Source: Bacillota bacterium (GTDB lineage Bacteria; Bacillota; Dethiobacteria; DTU022; UBA8154). From it: a DNA stretch of 58,258 nt. The notes beneath the pieces were generated by a model. That model was not told the origin of the DNA and ran no database searches. It worked only from the letters and a program-made list of their open reading frames with translations. The translations under genes and the position numbers were made by a program. Shown here piece by piece: positions 43,369 to 52,516 of this stretch. Numbering within the stretch: position 1 is the first letter of the stretch; each line of letters starts with the position of its first letter. The stretch spans positions 1-58,258 of the forward strand of contig JAUSPO010000132.1 of the NCBI GenBank assembly GCA_030656575.1, written 5' to 3'.

Positions 43369-44747
43369 TGTATTGGATGTGAATGTACATTCTCTAACAG
43401 TTTTCTTCCAACCTGCCAGATATCTCCGGCACCCATAGTAAGGACCATATCTCCTTTTCTGGCAATCATTTCCAGGGAACTTACCATTTCATCCTGGTCT
43501 CTCATAACGTGTACTTCAGCGTGGCCCCTCTCCCTGATCTCCCTCGCCAGTCTATGAGAATTTATCTCCGGGATAGGTTCCTCTCCTGCACTGTAAATAT
43601 GATCCAGAAATAGAATATCAGCACCTTCAAAGGCCTCTACAAATTCTTTCCATAAAAAGTTTGTTCGTGTGTAACGGTGAGGCTGAAAGGCGCAGATAAC
43701 GCGCCTGCCGCTTTGACGCGCGGCAGCCAGGGCTACTTTTACCTCAGTTGGATGATGGGCATAATCGTCTACGACTAAAATACCTTCCTTTTCACCAATG
43801 ATTTCAAAGCGCCGTTTAGCGCCGTCAAAGAAGAATAAAGCTTCCTTTATCACTGAAAAATCCAGTTCAAGGAGCAAAGCCACCGCTATTGCCCCCAGGG
43901 CGTTGAGAACGTTGTGAATTCCTGGCACCTTCAATTCTATCTCACCCATATGTTTTTCTTTGTAAAATACCTGAAACCGTGAGCCCAAATTCTTTAATTC
44001 AATGGCTTCGCCCCTGATATCAAGACCGTCCGACAAACCGTAAGAAAGCAGACGGGGGTGCAATTGGGGCAGTAAATCCTGCAGGATAGGGTCATCACCA
44101 CAAACTATGGCTATTCCGCTATCCTGTACATTATTAATAAAATCCCTGTATGTCTCTATCAGTTTTGTGAAACTGCCATTATAATGTTCAAGGTGATCGG
44201 CTTCGATATTAGTAACGAGGGCCACATATGGCCGGTATCTGAGAAAGGAATGATCGCTCTCGCAGGCTTCAGCAACAATATACCTGCTATTTCCCAGCCT
44301 TGCGTTCCCCTGGAAAAAAGAAACCTCTCCACCGATAATAGCTGTAGGGTCAAGCCCCCCCCTCTCCATTAACAGAGAAACCATTGCCGTTGTGGATGTC
44401 TTGCCATGTGTTCCTGCTATAGCTACTCCGTATCCTTCGTTTAGAATAGCTGCCAACAATTCTGAACGGTGCCAAAGGGGAATCCCCCTTTCCTTTGTGG
44501 CTGCCAGCTCAGAATTATCAGGTGAGATCGCTGTTGAATAAACTACAAGTTCAGCGTCCCCAAGCTGCTCAGCCTGATGACCTATGTACACTACTGCTCC
44601 CGCTTTTTTAAGGTGTTCTGTCAGTTTTGAAGGCTTTATATCAGAACCCCTAACATCATACCCGGACTGAAGCAGGATATGGGCAAGAGCGCTCATACCA
44701 TAACCGCCAATACCGATAAAATGAACTCTCCTTAACTGTTTTAACAA
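43365..44747 (-). CDS. murC: UDP-N-acetylmuramate--L-alanine ligase
   Basis: 460 residues. GTHGKTSTTAMVSLL (ATP P-loop), VHFIGIGGYGMSALAHIL (N-terminal Rossmann) and VVDDYAHHPTEVKVAL (C-terminal) define MurC. It adds L-Ala to UDP-MurNAc in peptidoglycan synthesis. No mur neighbour is in the window. GAAAGAGGGG lies upstream of the start. Confidence 0.96.
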   Translation of the reverse strand: MLKQLRRVHFIGIGGYGMSALAHILLQSGYDVRGSDIKPSKLTEHLKKAGAVVYIGHQAEQLGDAELVVYSTAISPDNSELAATKERGIPLWHRSELLAAILNEGYGVAIAGTHGKTSTTAMVSLLMERGGLDPTAIIGGEVSFFQGNARLGNSRYIVAEACESDHSFLRYRPYVALVTNIEADHLEHYNGSFTKLIETYRDFINNVQDSGIAIVCGDDPILQDLLPQLHPRLLSYGLSDGLDIRGEAIELKNLGSRFQVFYKEKHMGEIELKVPGIHNVLNALGAIAVALLLELDFSVIKEALFFFDGAKRRFEIIGEKEGILVVDDYAHHPTEVKVALAAARQSGRRVICAFQPHRYTRTNFLWKEFVEAFEGADILFLDHIYSAGEEPIPEINSHRLAREIRERGHAEVHVMRDQDEMVSSLEMIARKGDMVLTMGAGDIWQVGRKLLENVHSHPIQ

Positions 44748-44887
44748 ACTAACCCCTCTTTCCTACTTTTAAGTTTAATTTGAGGCCACAAAAAAGTAAG
44801 ATAAAACTAGCGACCTCGCTCATAATAGCATATTTTCTTTTCGTGATAGTGTGATCAATCTGTATTAAAATGTAAAAATAATTATGT

Positions 44888-45034
44888 TGTAACTACTCAG
44901 AGAAAAGATAAGTGAAGCTTGGGGACGGTTCGAGCGTCACCGTAGCGTAGCGAAGGTCCGAAGGGAAGACGATGGAACCGTCCACATGCTTTGCGTCCCG
45001 AGCGATTAAGTAACCTATTGGCTGAGTAGTTACA
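44888..45034. mobile_element. 147-bp MITE with 13-bp perfect terminal inverted repeats
   Basis: TGTAACTACTCAG at 44888-44900 and CTGAGTAGTTACA at 45022-45034 are exact inverses. The core has a second inverted pair (GGACGGTTC near 44923 with GGAACCGTCC near 44975). A matching TGAGTAGTTAC is alone at 51652-51662. No coding sequence; no transposase of this type in the window. Confidence 0.7.
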
Positions 45035-45100
45035 TTATGTTAATAAAAAAAGAGGTCTAATTTTCGCAAACAAGCATATAATGATAGGATAACTTTTTGC

Positions 45101-45139
45101 CTCCACAAGTAATCCACAGTATCCACAGAGTTATCCACA
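45101..45139. promoter_or_regulatory. DnaA-box cluster
   Basis: TAATCCACA (45110-45118), GTATCCACA (45119-45127) and the perfect TTATCCACA (45131-45139) follow each other in the same orientation, with a weaker CTCCACA at 45101. AT-rich sequence lies to the left. It is far from any dnaA gene in the window, in the gap between murC and tsaD. Confidence 0.7.
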
Positions 45140-45289
45140 GATAAAGGCCGATTTCAGGGTAACCCTTGTCTCAATATCCCCAATTTCCACATGTAGTTAC
45201 ATAATAAACAGAAGTCGTAAACTATCGGAAAAGGGCGAAATGACGGAAAATAATTATAATTGAGGAGAATTAAGGTGTTCTTATCCTTA

Positions 45290-46315
45290 TTATGTCCCTC
45301 CAAATTCTAAATTAGGCGCAGCATTTAAATCCCAGGATGCCAGACGGCCCTGACGAAGGTAATAGTACCCGGCAGATGCAATCATAGCCCCGTTATCCGT
45401 GCACAGTTCCACTGGAGGGTAGGTCAGTTCTATCTTTTCCGCACTAAGCCTTTGCCTGAGTTTTTTCCTTAATTGCCCATTTGCAGCCACACCACCTGCA
45501 AGGAGAAATTGTTTTATATCTTTCTGTCTTACGGCCAGAAGAGATTTCTCCACTAAGACATCAACAACAGCCTCTTGAAAAGCAGCAGCAAGGTCAGCAG
45601 GCTTAACCCTGTTTCCTTTTTCTGTTTCCCTGCGGATGCTGTTTAAAACAGCTGTCTTTACACCGCTAAAACTAAAATCCAACTTTCCATCCTCATTCAT
45701 GAGGGCTCTGGGAAAAGAAAAAGCTGCAGCATCACCCTGCTGTGAAAGCCTGTCAATAACAGCGCCCCCGGGGAAGCCAAGATCCATTGCCCTTGCCACC
45801 TTGTCAAAAACTTCGCCGGCAGCATCATCCCTGGTTCTACCCAATATTTCAATGTGTCCGTGATTTTTCATATAAATCAAAGAGGTATGCCCTCCCGATA
45901 CAACCATACAGATCAGAGGAAATGAAATATTGGCACCCGTTAAAAAATTAGCATAAATATGGCCCTCCAAATGGTTAACCGCAATTAAAGGCAAGTCGAA
46001 GGCAAAAGATAGAGCTTTAGCTGTAGAAATCCCCACCAGTAAAGATCCTACCAGGCCGGGACCGAAGGTAACTGCAATACCATCCAGCTCACGAAAAGTA
46101 ATGCCCGCCTTTGCAAGAGCTTCATCAATAATGGGATTAATAACTTCAAGATGACGGCGGGAAGCTATCTCCGGAACTATTCCACCAAATCGGCAGTGGA
46201 AACTATCCTGCGAAGAGACCACATTGCTCAAGAGGGTTCGACCGTTTAAAACCACAGCGGCCCCGGTATCGTCACAGCTGGTATCTATTCCGAGGATTAA
46301 TGATTGTCTGGACAT
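45290..46315 (-). CDS. tsaD: tRNA N6-threonylcarbamoyladenosine transferase
   Basis: 341 residues. NHLEGHIYANF (metal-binding His pair) and VSGGHTSLIYM are diagnostic of TsaD/Kae1. It transfers threonylcarbamoyl to A37 of ANN-decoding tRNAs, working with TsaB and TsaE, which are encoded upstream in the same operon. Start overlaps rimI by 19 bases. Confidence 0.96.
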   Translation of the reverse strand: MSRQSLILGIDTSCDDTGAAVVLNGRTLLSNVVSSQDSFHCRFGGIVPEIASRRHLEVINPIIDEALAKAGITFRELDGIAVTFGPGLVGSLLVGISTAKALSFAFDLPLIAVNHLEGHIYANFLTGANISFPLICMVVSGGHTSLIYMKNHGHIEILGRTRDDAAGEVFDKVARAMDLGFPGGAVIDRLSQQGDAAAFSFPRALMNEDGKLDFSFSGVKTAVLNSIRRETEKGNRVKPADLAAAFQEAVVDVLVEKSLLAVRQKDIKQFLLAGGVAANGQLRKKLRQRLSAEKIELTYPPVELCTDNGAMIASAGYYYLRQGRLASWDLNAAPNLEFGGT

Positions 46316-46794
46316 AGAGAAACACTCCCTTTAATATCAGTCTCAGTCTCAATAAAATCCCTCATCATAACCAGAGCATCTTCATCCAAATAATAGTTTT
46401 TACGCTTTCCTATTACTTTAAACTGTAGTTTTTCGTATAGATTTCGGGCCTCCCTGTTGGAATCCCTTACCTCCAGGAAAACCTTCTGAGCACCTTTCTG
46501 AAGAGAGTTTTTTATCAATCTGGTAATAATTAAAGTTCCTATACCTGCCTGGCGGTAGAGAGAATGCACAGCAAGAGTGGTAATGTGAGCTTCATCAAAA
46601 AGAGTCCAAATACCTCCATAACCAATAATCTTTTTACTATCCTTTAAACGGCAGACAAGATAATACGAATAACCATTTCCTGTAATCTCCGTATAAAAGG
46701 AGTTTCTAGACCAGGGAAAAGAAAAAGAATCAATCTCAATCTCCAAAACCTCTTCTAAATCCTTAACGGTCATTGGAGCGATCTCCAGTTCCAC
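46297..46794 (-). CDS. rimI: Ribosomal-protein-alanine N-acetyltransferase-like GNAT
   Basis: 165 residues with the GNAT acetyl-CoA loop (LYRQAGIGTLIITRLI) and the end LEVRDSNREARNLYEKLQF. RimI is often encoded with tsaB and tsaD. Starts directly after the tsaB stop. Confidence 0.9.
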   Translation of the reverse strand: MELEIAPMTVKDLEEVLEIEIDSFSFPWSRNSFYTEITGNGYSYYLVCRLKDSKKIIGYGGIWTLFDEAHITTLAVHSLYRQAGIGTLIITRLIKNSLQKGAQKVFLEVRDSNREARNLYEKLQFKVIGKRKNYYLDEDALVMMRDFIETETDIKGSVSLCPDNH

Positions 46795-47505
46795 TTAAGC
46801 TTCCTCCCTGGTTTTTTCCCGGAGCTTTCTTTCCGCTTCTGGAAGACGTATGTAAAAAGGCCTCAACGCATAAGATGATACAGGGCCTTCTTTCTCCCAT
46901 GTCCTTATTCCTTTTTGCAAAACAAGGGCAGCACGGTTAAAACGGGATGAATAAGGCATTTCCCTGTATTTTTCCCCCAGGGCTGTTTTTAAACCTTCTC
47001 TGAAGACATCAACTCCATCTCCAAGAAAGATAATTTCTTCATCATAAGCATCAAGCCTTGTAATTAACTCTTCCAGTGAAAGTGCAGCCGCATTCTCGAC
47101 CGCAGCAGGACCTGCAGCTCCGTTTTTATAAAGTGCAGTGTAGGTTTGCTCTCTTCTGGCATCTAAAATTGGACAAACCAAGCCGTTAAAAAAGCTGCAA
47201 GCTTCGGCCAACGCATCAAGATTCATAACTCCCAGAGCGGGAATACTAAACCCCTGACACAGACCCTGGGCAGCAGCCATACCAATACGAATACCGGTAA
47301 AAGATCCCGGCCCTACGTTAACCACGACCCCTTCAAGCAGACTTTTGTCCACTCCCGCATCTTTGAAAAGGGAAACAATCAGGGGCATGAGATGCTTGGA
47401 ATGAGTGTTTTTTATGTTTAGGGTATATTCAGCCAAAATCTTCTTACTGTCCCCGAGTGCTGCACTGCAAATTTTTGTTGTTGTATCAATTGCCAGGAGA
47501 AGCAA
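46795..47505 (-). CDS. tsaB: tRNA threonylcarbamoyladenosine biosynthesis protein TsaB
   Basis: 236 residues. LAIDTTTKICSAALG and VVNVGPGSFTGIRIGMAAAQ are typical of TsaB, the ASKHA-fold partner of TsaD. The start overlaps tsaE by 20 bases. Confidence 0.95.
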   Translation of the reverse strand: MLLLAIDTTTKICSAALGDSKKILAEYTLNIKNTHSKHLMPLIVSLFKDAGVDKSLLEGVVVNVGPGSFTGIRIGMAAAQGLCQGFSIPALGVMNLDALAEACSFFNGLVCPILDARREQTYTALYKNGAAGPAAVENAAALSLEELITRLDAYDEEIIFLGDGVDVFREGLKTALGEKYREMPYSSRFNRAALVLQKGIRTWEKEGPVSSYALRPFYIRLPEAERKLREKTREEA

Positions 47506-47962
47506 CTTTATTCAACTCCTCAAACAAGAATCCATTTTGTTTTCCAATCTGTTTAAAGTAAAGGACCCGGGAGTTATCCAGGTCCCTGGGATCTTTGACA
47601 ATATCTATCTCCAATCTTGTTGGAGGCATGACTCCCGGGAACTTGCCTGCCCATTCAACAAGTGAAATACCTTCTCCGTAAAAATATTCATCCAGGCCAA
47701 GTTCATCCAACTCTTCTTCATTTTCAAGTCGATAGAAATCAAAATGATAAAGCTCCAGCCTTCCCCTATAAATATTCATAAGCACATAAGAAGGGCTGCT
47801 GACCACCTCGTTTACCTTCAATCCTTCAGCTACCCCACGGGCAAAAACCGTTTTCCCGGCCCCCAGTTCGCCATTTAATGCAATAACAGTACCCGCCGGA
47901 GACATTTCTCCAAGAACTCTTCCGAGTTTGCGGGTTATCTCCTCTCTTACACTATTTACCAT
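47486..47962 (-). CDS. tsaE: tRNA threonylcarbamoyladenosine biosynthesis ATPase TsaE
   Basis: About 158 residues from ATG 47962 (GAGGTG upstream, distance long; a TTG 6 bases earlier is possible). LNGELGAGKTVFARGVAEG is the P-loop and LYHFDFYRLEN and LVEWAGKFP are the usual TsaE motifs. First gene of the tsaE-tsaB-rimI-tsaD operon. Confidence 0.95.
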   Translation of the reverse strand: MVNSVREEITRKLGRVLGEMSPAGTVIALNGELGAGKTVFARGVAEGLKVNEVVSSPSYVLMNIYRGRLELYHFDFYRLENEEELDELGLDEYFYGEGISLVEWAGKFPGVMPPTRLEIDIVKDPRDLDNSRVLYFKQIGKQNGFLFEELNKVASPGN

Positions 47963-48165
47963 TAGCAATAATAAACACCTCATGCCTGACAAATTATAAC
48001 ACATTTTATTATATCTTTTGCTATGATTAAAAGCAAATAACAAACTCCCCAACTGGAATTTTTTTCATTAAGTAACTATAATGAATGTATCCGGATATTT
48101 TTAAATAAGATGCGGTATAAACATAAGAAAAAAGTAAAAAATAGGAAACAAGGAGGGGTAATTAA

Positions 48166-49395
48166 ATGAAGGCAAAACTCATGAAGGGATACCCTGTAGT
48201 TGATCTTGAAAATGGTTCTATTCTAGGACGGGTAAATGATCTAATCATCGACCCTGTATTAAAAAAGGTAATCGGCATGCTGGTAGGCGAGAAGGGATTC
48301 CTTAAAGGCCGGCCGCACACAATTTTTTTTGAACAAATATTTAATATCGGAAATGATGCAATCACTGTTAAGAGCAGGGATGATATTATTCCTGATGAAG
48401 AACATCCCCATATTGACCTTTTAAAAGATTACTCATTTTTAGGAAACAGCGTGATTAGCAGCGAAGGCAACTATATTGCCAAAGTGCAGGATTTTACATT
48501 TTCGGCTCAAACAGGGGAAATTGAAAGCCTTATGCTCTTTAATATCCGGGGCAAAGAGAGAATTAATAAAAATGTATCACTTCATATAGAAGGCGTTTTA
48601 AACCTCGGAAAAGACTATGTCATCGCAAACGCTGACTTTCTATCCCATTTGAGCGAAGAAGAAAGGGAAGAAGAACCCCAAAAAGAAAAAGAGATTCCTT
48701 CCTCTTTAGAGTTAAGAGCGATTGACTTTACAATAGGTAAAGAAGCAGCACATACGGTCAGAGATATGGAAAACGAGATAATTGTAGAAAAAGGTCAAAA
48801 AATTTCCCGTGAAATCATCGAAAAGGCCCGTTCCAAAGGCAGGCTTTTCCAAGTCCTCATTGCTGCCGGAGTTGGGGAACTTCTTGAAGGAATTGACTAC
48901 ACAGTGGATAAATTGGACCAGGGAGGCGCACTTCTCATCCAGGCGTGGCAGAACTTTAAAAATAAATCCCGTTCTCTTCTTAAAGGTTCAGGTGAATCTG
49001 CAGAAAAGATAGAACAACCGGCAGAACCTGAAGTACTTAAGGAAACTGAAACAACGACAGGAAAAGAATATCACCCTCCCGTAGAGGAAATGTTCGAAAA
49101 CATGAAAGAGGTTTGGAACCATTTAGTAAAAGAAATATCCAGGGAAGGGAAAGAACTTGCTCATGAAACTAAAGAACAAATGAAAAAGTTCATCTTGAAT
49201 AAAAGGGCAAATTATCTTGTTAGAGATAATGATGGAAATGTACTGGTAGAGCCTGGAGAAAGAATAACTGAAGAAATTATTGAAATGGCAGAAGCCCTGA
49301 ATAAACTCTCCACTCTTTTCCTATCTGGGATTTCCCAGGAGGTAGAAGACAGTCTCAATATCCTTGGAGAAAAAATACGAAGGATTTTTCATTAA
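48166..49395 (+). CDS. PRC-barrel domain protein
   Basis: 409 residues. Two N-terminal PRC-barrel units (YPVVDLENGSILGRVNDLII, then GNSVISSEGNYIAKVQDFTF), a charged linker, and a helical C-terminal half with alternating repeats (VRDMENEIIVEKGQKISREI and VRDNDGNVLVEPGERITEEI). PRC barrels occur in RimM and in photosynthetic proteins; Firmicutes members of this form are uncharacterised. AAGGAGGGG precedes ATG 48166. Confidence 0.75.
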   Translation: MKAKLMKGYPVVDLENGSILGRVNDLIIDPVLKKVIGMLVGEKGFLKGRPHTIFFEQIFNIGNDAITVKSRDDIIPDEEHPHIDLLKDYSFLGNSVISSEGNYIAKVQDFTFSAQTGEIESLMLFNIRGKERINKNVSLHIEGVLNLGKDYVIANADFLSHLSEEEREEEPQKEKEIPSSLELRAIDFTIGKEAAHTVRDMENEIIVEKGQKISREIIEKARSKGRLFQVLIAAGVGELLEGIDYTVDKLDQGGALLIQAWQNFKNKSRSLLKGSGESAEKIEQPAEPEVLKETETTTGKEYHPPVEEMFENMKEVWNHLVKEISREGKELAHETKEQMKKFILNKRANYLVRDNDGNVLVEPGERITEEIIEMAEALNKLSTLFLSGISQEVEDSLNILGEKIRRIFH

Positions 49396-49405
49396 GAAAT
49401 TTAAA

Positions 49406-49436
49406 AGCACCCGGTAAAAAACTCTTACCGGGTGCT
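49406..49436. terminator. Terminator between PRC-barrel and hisC genes
   Basis: AGCACCCGGTAA (49406-49417) pairs with TTACCGGGTGCT (49425-49436). On the minus strand it is followed by TTTTAAATTT, so it mainly ends hisC. Confidence 0.85.
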
Positions 49437-49454
49437 GAAATACTAAACTTTATA

Positions 49455-50555
49455 TTAGGCCAGTTCCTTAAGACATTCTTCAAGTGCCTTGATAAAGCGG
49501 CGGTTATGATCCTCTGTATCAATAGTAACCCTGATAAACTTTGGATAACCAAAGATATCTCCTGTGCGCACGATAACTCCTTTGCGAAGCATCATCTGGA
49601 ACAGTTCCTTGGAATCCACCCCTACTTCAACAAAGATAAAATTCGCTTCCGTAGGGATGTGGAAAAGCCCCATTCTCGTAAATTCCGCGGCGAGGAATTC
49701 CTTACCCTTCCTGTTAACGTCTTTAACGGCTTCTATGTGCTCCAAGTCTTCCAGCGCAGCCCTGGCAGCAACCTGCGCCAATGAGTTCACATTAAAAGGC
49801 TCACGCACCGTGTTAAGGTCGGAAATAACTTGCTCAGCAGCCAGTCCATATCCTACTCTCAGTCCCGCAAGACCAAAAATCTTGGAAAAAGTCCGTAAAA
49901 TAAGGATATTCAAACCCTTTTTTAGAAAATCAATGCTTTTTGCATAGGTTTGATCATCAACAAATTCATAATATGCTTCATCGAAAACAATCAAAATTTC
50001 CGGAGGCATTTTTTCTAAAAATTTCTCAACTTCCTCCTGGGTCACAATAGTACCCGTTGGGTTATTGGGATTACAAATATAAATAATTTTAGTTTTTTCA
50101 GTAATTGCAGCAGCGATTGCTTGCAGATCATGGCGAAAATCTTTACACGGTACGCAAACGGGGACAGCGTCCATAAGCCGCGCTGAAAAATCGTACTCCG
50201 AAAATGAGGGCTGCGCCATAATAATCTCATCACCCGGATTTAAATATGCCACTCCCACCAGAATGATTAATTCATCCGCACCATTGCCCAGAACAATGTT
50301 TTTCTCCCCTAAACCAAGATGCTTAGCAAGGGCTTGCTTAAGGTAGTAACCATTTCCGTCAGGATAAAGGCTTATTCTATGTAAGTAATCTGTAATAGCC
50401 TTTAATGCCAGCGGTGAAGGCCCTAAGGGATTTTCATTGGAAGCCATCTTCACCACATCGGATAAGCCCAGTTCCCTCTCTACTTCTTCAATTGGCTTAC
50501 CGGGAACATAAGGATTAATATTTTCCAGGCACAGGCGTTTGGCAGTCTTTCGCAT
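49455..50555 (-). CDS. hisC: Histidinol-phosphate aminotransferase
   Basis: 366 residues. SNENPLGPSP, CNPNNPTGTIV, DEAYYEF, the PLP lysine in RTFSKIFGLAGLRVGYG and the end FIRVTIDTEDHNRRF identify HisC. Also able to act in aromatic amino acid synthesis in many bacteria. It lies apart from other his genes. Confidence 0.92.
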   Translation of the reverse strand: MRKTAKRLCLENINPYVPGKPIEEVERELGLSDVVKMASNENPLGPSPLALKAITDYLHRISLYPDGNGYYLKQALAKHLGLGEKNIVLGNGADELIILVGVAYLNPGDEIIMAQPSFSEYDFSARLMDAVPVCVPCKDFRHDLQAIAAAITEKTKIIYICNPNNPTGTIVTQEEVEKFLEKMPPEILIVFDEAYYEFVDDQTYAKSIDFLKKGLNILILRTFSKIFGLAGLRVGYGLAAEQVISDLNTVREPFNVNSLAQVAARAALEDLEHIEAVKDVNRKGKEFLAAEFTRMGLFHIPTEANFIFVEVGVDSKELFQMMLRKGVIVRTGDIFGYPKFIRVTIDTEDHNRRFIKALEECLKELA

Positions 50556-50644
50556 AAGTTCACTTCCTTATAAGATATTTTAACGCATAGAAAGGTGCAA
50601 TAAGTTTGGTTCTACAGACAGGCACTAAAGTCCTTCTCCCTATT

Positions 50645-51214
50645 TTATTTTATATTTGAAAGAAAATATGAAGCAAGAAGCAAACCGGTAATTGTCTTCC
50701 CATCCTCAATTTCCCCGCTTAATATCATCTTCAAGGCTTCGGAAAGAGGAAAGCTCTGGATTTCAAGATATTCCCCTTCGTCCCTGTCAGCCTCATGTTT
50801 TACCAGATCCCTGGCCAGGTATAAGTAAATCACTTCATCGGAAAAACCTGGGGATGAATAAAAAAAAGCGATCTGCTGCAGTTCGTTTGGCCAGAACCCT
50901 ATTTCCTCCGTCAGCTCACGCCTGGCGGAATCGGCAGGTTCTTCTCCCGCGTCCACTCTCCCTGCAGGGATTTCAAGGAGAGCTTTTCCCAGCGATTTAC
51001 GATACTGCTTTACAAAATATACCTTATCATCCACAAGAGGGACAATAGCCACTGCTCCTTTACTAGTCATCTCCACAATTTCACGATAGCTCTCTTTCCC
51101 ATCACGAAGGAGAACCTTATCCAACCTGACTTTGATAATCTTACCGTCATAAATATTCCTGCTGCTAATTGTTTTTTCATCCAGATCGCCCAATTTCCAT
51201 TCCTCCTCCACCAT
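50645..51214 (-). CDS. NUDIX hydrolase (ADP-ribose pyrophosphatase type)
   Basis: 189 residues. Nudix box: GRVDAGEEPADSARRELTEE, preceded by VKQYRKSLGKALLEIPA. This is the NudF/YjhB-like ADP-ribose hydrolase branch. GGAGGAGG lies before ATG 51214. Confidence 0.9.
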   Translation of the reverse strand: MVEEEWKLGDLDEKTISSRNIYDGKIIKVRLDKVLLRDGKESYREIVEMTSKGAVAIVPLVDDKVYFVKQYRKSLGKALLEIPAGRVDAGEEPADSARRELTEEIGFWPNELQQIAFFYSSPGFSDEVIYLYLARDLVKHEADRDEGEYLEIQSFPLSEALKMILSGEIEDGKTITGLLLASYFLSNIK

Positions 51215-51374
51215 ATCCTATCAAAAATCAGTTTTCTCCACAAGGACAAAAAAAGGAGAGCCAGTTTCCTGTACCCACCTTTAGATAATTCACGGGATAT
51301 CTGTTTATCCCTTTTTTTCAGTTTTCGGGCATACCGGCGCTCCGACTTCCTACTTCTGCATTTCGAGGTAGTTT

Positions 51375-51578
51375 CTATATTTTAGTAACATTTTCTGCCT
51401 GAGCTCCACGGTCTCCCTGAACAACATTGAATTGTACACGGTCTCCCTCATTCAGAGATTTAAAACCTTCGCCCTGGATTGCAGAAAAATGTACAAATAC
51501 ATCATCGCCTCCACCTTCAACTTCAATAAAGCCGAATCCCTTGTCTGAATTAAACCATTTGACTGTTCCTGTTTGCAT
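51375..51578 (-). CDS. Cold-shock protein (CspA family)
   Basis: 67 residues. [20 protein letters not shown] (RNP1) and VFVHFSAIQ (RNP2) form an OB-fold RNA chaperone. GGAGGTC precedes the start. The upstream 120 bases carry a CTGACTCATGAGTAGTTACTCAG-like inverted segment at 51644-51666 related to the 44888 MITE end. Confidence 0.93.
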   Translation of the reverse strand: MQTGTVKWFNSDKGFGFIEVEGGGDDVFVHFSAIQGEGFKSLNEGDRVQFNVVQGDRGAQAENVTKI

Positions 51579-51698
51579 TTTCTGACCTCCATAAGTATTT
51601 TTACATATCAGCCCAGTTACTATTCAGGCCTTCATTCTGATAACTGACTCATGAGTAGTTACTCAGCCTTTTAATAATATGTGACTTATGGGCCTTAT

Positions 51699-52307
51699 CT
51701 ATACAATTTTTATGCTGGCACTTTTTTTACATTGATCCTGCTCAGGAAGTTCTGAGCCTTCCCAACGGGTAAAAAGATTGTGTTCAAGATCAAATTGGTC
51801 CAAAACTTTTCCTACCGTTTGGTTAATAATATCATCTATTGTCTTGGGAAGGTTGTAATATGCCGGCATGGGCGGGAGTATTACGCCACCCATTTTTGCC
51901 ACCTTGATCATCAGCTCCAGGTGTCCCAGATGAAAAGGAGTTTCCCTGACCACGAGAATAAGTTTTCTTCGCTCCTTTAACGTTACGTCCGCAGATCTCA
52001 CCAGAAGGTTTTCGTTGTAAGAATTGGCGATGGCTGAAAGGCTTTTCATTGAACAGGGTGCAATAATCATTCCGTCGATCTTAAATGAACCGCTGGAAAT
52101 AGAGGCTCCGATATTTTTGATGTTATGCACTTCTGAAGCCAGGTTTTCAATGGCTTTTATATTATAATCAGTTTCCAGCTCAACAGTCCTTTTCCCGGCA
52201 TCTGATATAACAAGATGTGTTTCAACCTTTAAGTTATGCAGCACTTCCAAAATTCGAATACCGTAAATAGCTCCTGTGGCACCGGATATTCCAACTACAA
52301 GCTTCAA
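51699..52307 (-). CDS. ubiX: Flavin prenyltransferase UbiX
   Basis: 202 residues. VVGISGATGAIYGIRILEVL (FMN binding), MIIAPCSMKSLSAIANSYN, LLVRSADVTLKERRKLILVV and the ETPFHLGHL segment. UbiX joins dimethylallyl phosphate to FMN to make prenyl-FMN, the cofactor of UbiD enzymes, so it would supply the two UbiD-like proteins downstream. Its promoter shares its 19-bp dyad and core with the ubiD operon promoter. Confidence 0.93.
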   Translation of the reverse strand: MKLVVGISGATGAIYGIRILEVLHNLKVETHLVISDAGKRTVELETDYNIKAIENLASEVHNIKNIGASISSGSFKIDGMIIAPCSMKSLSAIANSYNENLLVRSADVTLKERRKLILVVRETPFHLGHLELMIKVAKMGGVILPPMPAYYNLPKTIDDIINQTVGKVLDQFDLEHNLFTRWEGSELPEQDQCKKSASIKIV

Positions 52308-52429
52308 AGATGCTCCCTCCTCTTAAAGAATTTCCAACTGCAAATCCGACTGCATCCATTATTGTAACTGTTACAACAATCGAAATACATCAGCCTTTTA
52401 CAACATTTAAAATATTTTGAACACCTTTA

Positions 52430-52508
52430 ATTTACCCTATCAATTTGATTAAGTCAATAGCGAAATAGGGTGAAGATCTGACCTAAATATTTGTCTACTT
52501 TGGCTAAA
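52430..52508 (-). promoter_or_regulatory. ubiX promoter with 19-bp dyad operator
   Basis: In the direction of transcription: TTTAGCCAAAGTAGACAAA (52508-52490), a 32-bp gap, TTGACT (52457-52452), then a 17-bp spacer ending AAATTGATAGGG, then TAAATT (52434-52429). The same elements stand in front of the ubiD operon (54594-54673). Confidence 0.7.
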
Positions 52509-52516
52509 GTGTTGTG

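Noticed and set aside
45101-45139. Chromosomal origin (oriC)
   Set aside because: Only three adjacent boxes, no dnaA/dnaN/rpmH/gyr neighbours; kept as a DnaA-box cluster only.
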